A DNA stretch of 64,000 nt, taken from Duganella sp. BJB480. GTDB lineage: Bacteria > Pseudomonadota > Gammaproteobacteria > Burkholderiales > Burkholderiaceae_D. The translations under genes were made by a program, and so were the position numbers. The stretch lies in NCBI GenBank assembly GCA_003416985.1, contig QVIN01000001.1, positions 124,001 to 188,000 of the forward strand, given 5' to 3'. The notes beneath the pieces are model-generated. The model was not told the DNA's origin. It saw only the letters and a program-made list of their open reading frames with translations, and did not search any database. Shown piece by piece: positions 57,757-64,000 of this stretch (positions within the stretch are counted from its first letter, which is position 1; every line of letters begins with the position of its first letter).

Positions 57757-58577
57757 CACAGGCAGGCGCCTACGCCGAGTTTGACTGCCATCGCCTCGTG
57801 GTCCAGCGGCTTGGCGCTGGCGGCGGGCTGTTCGCCCTGATACAGCGCGGCGATCATGTCGGGCGTGACCTGGGCGCGCGGCAGGTCGAATTCGATGCGG
57901 CCGTCGCGCAGGCCGACGATGCGCGGGAAGTGGCTCAGCGCCAGGTCGACTTGGTGCAGGCTGCAGATCAGGGTGGCGTTGCGGGCCCTGGCCTCGTCGC
58001 GCAGCGTGGACAGCGTCAGCTCGGACAGCATCGGGTCGAGCGCGGACAGCGGCTCGTCCACCAGCAGCGCCTTGGCCGGCGACAGCAGCAGTCGCGCCAG
58101 GCCGCAGCGCTGGCGTTCGCCGCCGGACAGGCGGTCGACACGGGAATACAGCTTGTCGCCCAGGTTAAAGCGCGACAGCGCCTGCCAGGCCGCTTCCGGG
58201 TCGGCAGGCTTGAACAGCGAGACCAGGGCGCGCCACAAGCTCCATTGCGGCAGGCGCGCGGCCAGCACCGCCGTCACCACGCGCTGGCGCGGTGGCAGCG
58301 GCGGCGTTTGCGGCGCCAGGAACAACTGCGCGCGCAGACGGTGGCGCTCCGCGTGGCCCAGCGCCCACGGATCGACGCCGAAGGCCCGGAAACTGCCTTC
58401 AGCCGGCTGGTGGGCGCAGGCCAGCGTCGCCAGCAAGGTGGTCTTGCCGGCGCCGGAGGGGCCGATCAGGGCCAGTTGCTCGCCCTGTTCTATCGTCAAG
58501 GAGATCGCATGCAGTGCGGACGCCTGGGATGCGCCAATGTGGCGCACCGTCAGGTTCCGCAGGTCGTAAGTGGACAT
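57756..58577 (-). CDS. phnC: PhnC-type ABC importer ATPase
   Basis: The ATPase has 273 residues. Walker A is IGPSGAGKTT, the signature is RLSGGERQRCGLARLL, Walker B is ALLVDEPLSALDP and the switch region is CSLHQVDLAL. These are PhnC/SsuB-type import ATPase features. The start at 58577 is 3 bases after the phnD stop. It energises uptake of the anion captured by the PhnD-type protein. Confidence 0.9.
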   Translation of the reverse strand: MSTYDLRNLTVRHIGASQASALHAISLTIEQGEQLALIGPSGAGKTTLLATLACAHQPAEGSFRAFGVDPWALGHAERHRLRAQLFLAPQTPPLPPRQRVVTAVLAARLPQWSLWRALVSLFKPADPEAAWQALSRFNLGDKLYSRVDRLSGGERQRCGLARLLLSPAKALLVDEPLSALDPMLSELTLSTLRDEARARNATLICSLHQVDLALSHFPRIVGLRDGRIEFDLPRAQVTPDMIAALYQGEQPAASAKPLDHEAMAVKLGVGACL

Positions 58578-58580
58578 CGA

Positions 58581-59456
58581 TTACTTCTTCAGCAGGCCCG
58601 CGTTTTGTGCGGCGGCTTCGATCGCGGTGTAGTTCTCGGCCTTGGTCGGAATGAACTTGGAGGCGCGCTGCAGGTCCATGATGGCCTTGTCCTGTGGGTT
58701 CTTGGCGTCCAGCGCCAGGAAGGCGTCGGTCAGCTTTTTCTTCAGGTCGGCGTTCATGTCGGTACGCACGCTCCAGTTGTAGTCGTAGTATCCGGGCGTG
58801 GTGTAGAACACGCGGACCACGGCCGGATCGACCTTCTTCTCGGCGACCATTTTTTCCCACACCGAGATGTTCAGCGCGCCGGCATCGACCTTGCCGCCTG
58901 CGACAGCGGCCACGGTGGCGTCATGCGCGCCGGAGAAGGCGATGCGTTTCAGGTCGGTGTCCGGGTTGATCTTCGCGGCCAGCAGGTAGGAGCGCGGCAT
59001 CAGGTGGCCCGAGGTCGACGATTCCGAACCAAAGCTCAGCGTGTGGCCCTTCAGGTCTTCCAGCTTGTGGATGTCCTTGTTGGTGGTGATGAAGACGGAC
59101 TTGAATTTCTCGTCCTCGGCGCGCTGCACCAGTGGCGTGATCTGGTTCTTGCTGCGGTCCTTGGCTTGCACGAAGGTGAAGCCGCCGAACCAGACCATGT
59201 CGACCTTCTTGTTGATCAGCGCCTCGACCGAGGCGGCGTAGTCGGTGACCGGGGTGAACTCGACCTTCATGCCGATTTTCTTTTCCAGGTACTCGCCCAG
59301 CGGCTTGAACTTGCGCTGCAATTCGGTCGGCGCCTCGTCCGGGATGGCGGACACGCGGAACACGTGGTCGGCCGACTGGGCCTGGGAATGCGCTGCTGCC
59401 AGCATCAGGCCGGCGGCGAACAGGGATTTGATGGCGCGCATGGCGGAAAATTTCAT
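58581..59456 (-). CDS. phnD: PhnD-type periplasmic binding protein (phosphonate or selenate-like oxyanion)
   Basis: The 291-residue protein has a signal peptide (LFAAGLMLAAAHSQAQS). The PhnD fold is clear: FRVSAIPDEAPTELQRKFKPL, VTDYAASVEALINKKVDMVW, LKGHTLSFGSESSTSGHLMP, AFSGAHDATVAAVAGGKVDAGA. The AIPDEAPTEL opening resembles the subgroup annotated as putative selenate-binding proteins more than classical PhnD, but I cannot verify this. It leads the operon and is divergent from egtD with about 160 bases between starts. Confidence 0.88.
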   Translation of the reverse strand: MKFSAMRAIKSLFAAGLMLAAAHSQAQSADHVFRVSAIPDEAPTELQRKFKPLGEYLEKKIGMKVEFTPVTDYAASVEALINKKVDMVWFGGFTFVQAKDRSKNQITPLVQRAEDEKFKSVFITTNKDIHKLEDLKGHTLSFGSESSTSGHLMPRSYLLAAKINPDTDLKRIAFSGAHDATVAAVAGGKVDAGALNISVWEKMVAEKKVDPAVVRVFYTTPGYYDYNWSVRTDMNADLKKKLTDAFLALDAKNPQDKAIMDLQRASKFIPTKAENYTAIEAAAQNAGLLKK

Positions 59457-59560
59457 GGTCGGGAGCCCTTTTTTTGTAAGATTTATATGTCGATTTCGAC
59501 GAATGTGAAGAACCGCACGGTTTTATCGGTCCGGCACTGCAAAATGGATATTCGGCTATC

Positions 59561-59576
59561 ATAACAAAAATGTTAT
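59561..59576. repeat. Small palindrome between phnD and egtD
   Basis: ATAACA-AAAA-TGTTAT is an exact inverted repeat in the divergent control region, 40 bases before egtD. A near-identical TAACA-AAA-TGTTA occurs at 51072-51084 between DUF1800 and the 445-aa gene. Both are candidate binding sites for one regulator. Confidence 0.4.
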
Positions 59577-59615
59577 CCGCAGCAGGGATGACCACCTTTT
59601 AAAGGCAGAGCATAA

Positions 59616-60629
59616 ATGCAGATGTCCCGCTCCTCGGCGATCCGTGTTGTTTCGCCCGACGACAGCAACACGCCTGCGCCGCAGCAGCGGCGGCACGCGC
59701 ATGGCGGCGCGGAGGTGGTCGCGGAAATCAGCGCCGGCCTGCTGGCCGCGCGCCCGCACATCTCGCCCAAGTACCTGTACGACGGCCTGGGCTCCAAGCT
59801 GTTCGAGGCCATCTGCGAGCTTCCCGAATATTATCCGACCCGCACCGAGGCCGCCATCTTCGCCCAGCATGGCGGGGACATGGCGCGCGCCATCGGCATC
59901 GGCGCCGTGCTGATCGACCTGGGCGCGGGCAACTGCGCCAAGGCGGCCAGCCTGTTCCCGCTGCTGCAGCCGGCGCAGTATGTGCCGGTCGATATCTCGC
60001 GCGACTTCCTCACCGAGGCGGTCAGCCGTCTGCAACAGCGCTTCCCGGACATCGAGATGACCGCGCTGGGGCTGGACTTTTCCAACGGCTTCGCACTGCC
60101 GGACAGCGTGCGGCATGGCCGCCGGTTGTTCTTCTATCCCGGTTCGTCGATCGGCAATTTCTCGCCGGAGCAGGCGGTGGGCTTCCTGCGCGGCCTGCGC
60201 GACAACGCCGGCGCCGATGGCGGCCTGCTGATCGGCGTGGATTTGATCAAGGACAGCGCCGTGCTGGACGCGGCCTATGACGATGCGCTGGGCGTCACGG
60301 CGGCCTTCAACCTGAACATGCTGCGCCACCTGAATCACCTGGCCGGAGCGGACTTCGATGTCGGCCAGTGGCAGCACCGGGCCTTTTTCAACGAGGAGGG
60401 AAGCCGCATCGAGATGCACCTGGAGGCGCGCGCCGCGCTGACCGTGCGCTGGAACGGCGGCGAGCGCGAATTCGCGCGCGGTGACCGCATCCACACCGAG
60501 GACAGCTACAAGTACACGCGGCAGTCCTTTGTCGACCTGCTGGAACGGGCCGGCTTTTCGTCGGCCCAGGTCTGGACCGATCCGTCGAACTGGTTCGCCG
60601 TCATCCACGCCCAAGTCACTCAATCCTGA
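59616..60629 (+). CDS. egtD: L-histidine N-alpha-methyltransferase EgtD
   Basis: EgtD trimethylates histidine with SAM to hercynine, the first step of ergothioneine synthesis. The 337-residue product has SPKYLYDGLGSKLFEAICELPEYYPTRTEA (in parts), the SAM loop VLIDLGAGNCAKA, RRLFFYPGSSIGNFSPEQA, and the C-terminal HTEDSYKYTRQSF phrase of the histidine site. ATG 59616 is used; 59622 is in frame. It is followed by egtB after 15 bases, so the two form an operon. Confidence 0.95.
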   Translation: MQMSRSSAIRVVSPDDSNTPAPQQRRHAHGGAEVVAEISAGLLAARPHISPKYLYDGLGSKLFEAICELPEYYPTRTEAAIFAQHGGDMARAIGIGAVLIDLGAGNCAKAASLFPLLQPAQYVPVDISRDFLTEAVSRLQQRFPDIEMTALGLDFSNGFALPDSVRHGRRLFFYPGSSIGNFSPEQAVGFLRGLRDNAGADGGLLIGVDLIKDSAVLDAAYDDALGVTAAFNLNMLRHLNHLAGADFDVGQWQHRAFFNEEGSRIEMHLEARAALTVRWNGGEREFARGDRIHTEDSYKYTRQSFVDLLERAGFSSAQVWTDPSNWFAVIHAQVTQS

Positions 60630-60644
60630 AAGCCGATCACGCCC

Positions 60645-61898
60645 ATGGACATGCGCCCACCGAAACTGGACCTTACCGCCCGCTACGACAAGGTGCGCCG
60701 CCGTTCGCTGGCGCTGGCCGAGCCGCTCACCGACGAGGATTGCGGCGCGCAGTCGATGCCGGATGCGAGTCCCATCAAGTGGCACCTGGCGCACACCACC
60801 TGGTTCTTCGAGACCTTCATCCTTGAACGCATGGAGGCGGATTTCGCGCCGTTCCATCCGGCGTTCCGGGTGCTGTTCAACTCCTACTACAACGGCATCG
60901 GCGAGAAGCATCCGCGTGCGCAGCGCGGCCTGCTGACGCGGCCCGCGATGGCGCAGGTGCGCGCCTACCGCGCCGATGTCGACGCCCGCATCGCCCGACT
61001 GCTGGCCGCCGACCTCGATGCCGAACAGCGCGCCCAGTTGACGATGCTGGTCACGCTGGGACTGGAGCACGAACAGCAACACCAGGAGCTGATGCTCACC
61101 GACGTCAAGCACCTGCTGGCGCAAAGCGCGCTGCTGCCCGAGTACATGGACGTGCCGCTGGCGCGGGTCAAGATGGCGCCGGCGATGGCGTGGCTGCCGT
61201 TCGAGGGCGGCCTGACCGACATCGGCCACCAGGGCAAGGGCTTCTGCTTCGACAACGAGCTGCCGCGCCATAAGCAGTACGTGGCGCCGTTCGAGCTGGC
61301 CTCGCGGCTGGTGACGAACGGCGAGTACCTGGAATTCATCGCCGCCGGCGGCTACTTCAACGCCGCCTTGTGGCTGGCCGAGGGCTGGGACTGGGTGCGC
61401 GGCCAGAACCTGAATTGTCCGATGTACTGGCATCAGGACGACAAGGGGCAGTGGCAGGAATTCACGCTGCACGGCGCGCAGGCGCTGGACCTTTCGCGGC
61501 CCGCGACGCATTTGTCGCTATACGAGGCGGATGCTTATGCACATTGGGCCGGCGCCCGTTTGCCTACCGAGGCGGAATGGGAATTCGCCGCCGCGCGGGC
61601 GGTGGTGGAAAACGGTTCGCTGCATCCTGCCGGCGCCGCCGACGCGGACGGGCTGTTGCAGATGTTCGGCCACTGCTGGCAGTGGACCAGCAGCAGCTAC
61701 GCTCCCTATCCCGGCTACCAGTGCGCGCCCGGTGCGCTGGGCGAGTACAACGGAAAATTCATGCTGAACCAGTATGTGCTGCGCGGCTCGTCCTGCGCCA
61801 CACCGGACGGCCACGCGCGCGCCAGCTATCGCAATTTCTTCCCTGCCGGCGCCCGCTGGCAGTTCACGGGCATCCGGCTGGCGCGCCTGGCGCCGTAA
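60645..61898 (+). CDS. egtB: Ergothioneine sulfoxide synthase EgtB
   Basis: EgtB is an iron enzyme that couples hercynine to a thiol (cysteine or gamma-glutamylcysteine) with oxygen. The 417 residues include the DinB-like N-terminal domain with iron ligands in SPIKWHLAHTTWFFE and LGLEHEQQHQEL, and the C-terminal FGE-sulfatase-like domain: ASRLVTNGEYLEFI, LPTEAEWEFAAARA, GHCWQWTSSSYAPYPGY and RGSSCATPDGHARASYRNFF. EgtC and EgtE are absent nearby, so the remaining steps depend on other enzymes or on the direct cysteine route. It converges with the next gene, with 3 bases between stop codons. Confidence 0.95.
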   Translation: MDMRPPKLDLTARYDKVRRRSLALAEPLTDEDCGAQSMPDASPIKWHLAHTTWFFETFILERMEADFAPFHPAFRVLFNSYYNGIGEKHPRAQRGLLTRPAMAQVRAYRADVDARIARLLAADLDAEQRAQLTMLVTLGLEHEQQHQELMLTDVKHLLAQSALLPEYMDVPLARVKMAPAMAWLPFEGGLTDIGHQGKGFCFDNELPRHKQYVAPFELASRLVTNGEYLEFIAAGGYFNAALWLAEGWDWVRGQNLNCPMYWHQDDKGQWQEFTLHGAQALDLSRPATHLSLYEADAYAHWAGARLPTEAEWEFAAARAVVENGSLHPAGAADADGLLQMFGHCWQWTSSSYAPYPGYQCAPGALGEYNGKFMLNQYVLRGSSCATPDGHARASYRNFFPAGARWQFTGIRLARLAP

Positions 61899-61901
61899 GG
61901 C

Positions 61902-63482
61902 TTACAGTGCCTTCATGAAGGCCGCCAGGTCGGCCGCCTCCTGCGCGGTGAAGCCGATGGCGAAGCGCTTGTCGTAGAAGGTCACGATGTCCTCGATCGT
62001 ATGCACCGAGCCGTTGTGGAAGTAGGGTGAGCGCGATTCGATGCCGCGCAGGCCCGGAACCTTGACGCGGCCGATGTCCTTCCATTTCCCCGTCTGCATG
62101 GCTGCACCCGGATCGGTGGTGGCCACTGTTTCGCCGGTGACGTTGTTGCGCAGCGTGTAGAGCGGCATGTCGGCCGTGCGGCGCGAGCCGTCGGAGACGC
62201 CGGTGTTGAACATGCGGACGATCGAATGCGTGCCGGAGGCGGGCGTGTCGTGGCAGCTGGCGCAGGTGCCACGCTGTAAAGGGCGCCGCAACTCGTCGTT
62301 GAAGCCGGCCACGCCGGTGATGTTGAACGGCTTGTTGTTGAAGATTTGTTCGCCGCGCGCGATCGAGGCGCGCGCCAGATTCTGCGGGCTAGGCGGGGCG
62401 GGCGGTGGTGGAGCGGGGCGGCCGCGCGCAGGTGGAGGTGGAGGCGGCGCAGGACGATCCAGGTTGCGCCAGGCGCCGAAGATCGCCATCACGTTGCGGT
62501 TGAACGGTGCGCCGGTCTGATAGTCGCCGGATTCGAGGTCGTTGATGCCGAAGTAGAAGGCGGCGGAGGCCAGCCGCGCCGGGCCGCCCAGCGCGCCGGC
62601 GTCGGTCAGGCTGCCGGCGTCGATAGAGCTGACCTGGGTGGTGAACAGCGTCTTCTCGAAATCGACGATGGCGCGCTGTTCGGCGGCGGTCAAGTCCTGC
62701 GCGGCTTCGGCGTGGCCGCGCACGGCGTCATTGGACTGATGCAGCAGGCCTGCATCGGCGGTGGCGAAGCATTGCGCTGGCCGCACGTCCTTCAGGCACA
62801 GTGCGGAGGCGGGATCGCTGGCGGTTTCGCGGCTGTCCCACATCACGCTGCTGGTGAATTTGAGGTTGGTGGTGGGTAGCGGGCGGCGGAACAGCGACAG
62901 CTCCTTGGCGCTGGCGTAGTTGTATGGGTCTTCGGTTTTGACCAGCGTGAACTCGGCGCCGGTGGGCATCGGCAGGCCGACGCGTATCAGGCCCTTGGTC
63001 AGCAGCATGCTGTAGGCGACGCGCTTCTGGTCCAGCGTGGCGGTGGCGGCCAGCGGCGAGACGGCGCCGTCCACCAGGCGGAACACCGGATCGGTGCCGC
63101 CGCTGTTGGTGAATCGCTCGGCCAGCTTGTCCGGGCCGATGCTCCAGCCGTTGTCCGGCTGGTGGCAGGTGGCACAGGAGCGGCCGTTGCCGAAGGGTTT
63201 GAAGAAGGGATTGGCCGTGTCCACCGCGCCTGCGGTGCTGAAGGTGAGCGATGTGCCTTCGTCGTTGGCCACTTGGGCCAGCACCACGGGCGGTGCCACC
63301 GGCGCGGCCGCCGCCAGCACGGAGACGCCGGACTGCGTGGCGGGGGCGGTCGGTGCGGCGCTCTGCTGCACGCCCTCGGTGGCGGTGACTGTGTTGCTGG
63401 CCGCCGTTGGGTCGCTGCCGCCGCAGGCCGCCAGCAGGGTTGCGAGGATGGCCGGTGTCAGGTAAAGCGCGCGTTGATACAT
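61902..63482 (-). CDS. Di-haem cytochrome-c peroxidase-like (MauG-like) lipoprotein
   Basis: The 526-residue protein has a lipoprotein signal ([11 protein letters not shown]). Two haem-c motifs are present: CATCH ([14 protein letters not shown]) and CASCH ([14 protein letters not shown]), each followed by the expected C-terminal domain ([30 protein letters not shown], in parts). An unusual Pro-rich linker, [20 protein letters not shown], splits the N- and C-terminal haem domains. Members reduce hydrogen peroxide or modify proteins. The start at 63482 has GGAG 8 bases upstream. Confidence 0.88.
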   Translation of the reverse strand: MYQRALYLTPAILATLLAACGGSDPTAASNTVTATEGVQQSAAPTAPATQSGVSVLAAAAPVAPPVVLAQVANDEGTSLTFSTAGAVDTANPFFKPFGNGRSCATCHQPDNGWSIGPDKLAERFTNSGGTDPVFRLVDGAVSPLAATATLDQKRVAYSMLLTKGLIRVGLPMPTGAEFTLVKTEDPYNYASAKELSLFRRPLPTTNLKFTSSVMWDSRETASDPASALCLKDVRPAQCFATADAGLLHQSNDAVRGHAEAAQDLTAAEQRAIVDFEKTLFTTQVSSIDAGSLTDAGALGGPARLASAAFYFGINDLESGDYQTGAPFNRNVMAIFGAWRNLDRPAPPPPPPARGRPAPPPPAPPSPQNLARASIARGEQIFNNKPFNITGVAGFNDELRRPLQRGTCASCHDTPASGTHSIVRMFNTGVSDGSRRTADMPLYTLRNNVTGETVATTDPGAAMQTGKWKDIGRVKVPGLRGIESRSPYFHNGSVHTIEDIVTFYDKRFAIGFTAQEAADLAAFMKAL

Positions 63483-63635
63483 GGTGTTCTCCGTCTGGTG
63501 TGGTGACGGTGCGAGATTGCCGTGCAAATGTGTAGAAAAAATGAAGGCCGGTGGTGATGTCGCGTTTTTGCCAGTGCCTCATAATTTCTCCACATTTGGC
63601 GGTTATGATGGAGGCATGAAGCCAAGGAGCCAGCC

Positions 63636-64000
63636 ATGCGGTTGACCATCGCCCGCAAGATCGCGCTGGCGGTGACCGCTATCGTCATCCTGTGCGTGGG
63701 CACGATGGCGTGGGTGGCCAGCAGTAACCTCAAGCGCGGCTTCGTCGCCTATCTCAACGAACTTCAGGTCCAGGACTTCGACCAGCTGCGCGAGCTGTTG
63801 GAGGATCGCTATCGCATCGAGGGTAATTTCGAATGGTTGCGCGGGCAGCCACGCGCGCTCGGCGACGTGCTGGCGCGGATGACGCCGCGCAGCCAGGTGT
63901 TCGAGCCGGACGGCGATGCGCGCCGTCCGCGTCACGGCCGCCGTCCGCCGCCGCCCGACGGCGCGCCGCCACCGCGAGGCTACGGGCCAGCGAGGGACGA
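63636..64000 (+). CDS. Sensor histidine kinase, N-terminal part (3' end outside window), BaeS-like
   Basis: The 121 visible residues open with a membrane helix (RKIALAVTAIVILCVGTMAWVA), then the periplasmic start of a BaeS/EnvZ-type sensor: KRGFVAYLNELQVQDFDQLRELLEDRY and GNFEWLRGQPRALGDVL. The ending visible here is an Arg/Pro-rich segment (HGRRPPPPDGAPPPRG), an unusual periplasmic loop. The catalytic domains are beyond the window. AAGGAG lies 7 bases before ATG 63636. The response-regulator partner should lie downstream or outside. Confidence 0.75.
   Translation, partial: MRLTIARKIALAVTAIVILCVGTMAWVASSNLKRGFVAYLNELQVQDFDQLRELLEDRYRIEGNFEWLRGQPRALGDVLARMTPRSQVFEPDGDARRPRHGRRPPPPDGAPPPRGYGPARD

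Noticed and set aside
60645..61898. EgtB considered as selenoneine synthase SenA
   Set aside because: No SenB glycosyltransferase-like or SenC/SelD-like gene is adjacent, and egtD is, so ergothioneine synthesis is the simpler call.

Overview
The window is a GC-rich, gene-dense chromosomal segment of a Gram-negative betaproteobacterium. It has strong third-position GC bias, AAGGAG-type ribosome binding sites, lipoprotein-sorting and TonB genes, a PEP-CTERM protein, ornithine-lipid synthesis and a DUF2917 protein. The ftsK-lolA-rarA...serS order is typical of Burkholderiales, and the accessory genes best match the Oxalobacteraceae (Massilia/Duganella/Janthinobacterium group). That family assignment is inference from gene content, not a search. 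I see no prophage, insertion sequence or CRISPR array. Both ends cut genes: ftsK on the left and a BaeS-like sensor kinase on the right. No gene-free stretch exceeds about 300 bases.

Layout. 1-11.7 kb: housekeeping genes (ftsK, lolA, rarA, serS, two identical tRNA-Ser genes). rarA and serS are separated by an Nramp-like transporter, a diguanylate cyclase, an epoxide-hydrolase-like enzyme, a lipoprotein, DUF2917 and a MocR regulator. 11.7-16.6 kb: small accessory genes, namely a PAAR tip protein with an overlapping partner, a SEC-C protein, a SIMPL protein, an aminoglycoside-phosphotransferase-like kinase ending inside a large perfect palindrome, and two very small ORFs. 16.6-28.6 kb: a hybrid sensor kinase, an M16 peptidase pair, a thioesterase-KTSC-SET cluster, an AT-rich orphan gene, a CHASE-PAS-GGDEF-EAL protein and a spermidine-synthase-like protein. 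28.7-35.6 kb: a membrane protein with a degenerate GGDEF domain, then ppx, a periplasmic binding protein, a hybrid kinase and a single-domain response regulator in close succession. 35.6-47.2 kb: a histone-H1-tailed DNA-binding protein, OlsB, FdhD, a TonB receptor, a second orphan binding protein, an FdhF/YdeP oxidoreductase with a divergent winged-helix gene, a PEP-CTERM protein, a LytTR regulator and a carboxylesterase. 47.2-55.3 kb: a TetR-controlled NTF2-like gene with a visible operator, a DUF1800/DUF1501 pair, a secreted protein, a YdeI/DUF1801 protein, a chemotaxis receptor and a small HTH protein. 55.4-64 kb: a PhnD-PhnC-PhnE-PhnE importer operon with an extra LolD/MacB-type ATPase, divergent from ergothioneine genes egtD-egtB, then a di-haem peroxidase-like lipoprotein and the partial kinase.

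Signal transduction dominates: three GGDEF proteins (one probably catalytically dead), two hybrid kinases, a lone receiver, a LytTR protein, a chemoreceptor and a further kinase. The strongest leads for unusual biology are the histone-tail/ribbon-helix-helix fusion, the palindrome forming the end of a kinase gene, the PAAR gene with its overlapping partner, the SET-KTSC-thioesterase cluster, the ppx-binding-protein-kinase-receiver run, and the Phn-type importer facing the ergothioneine genes.
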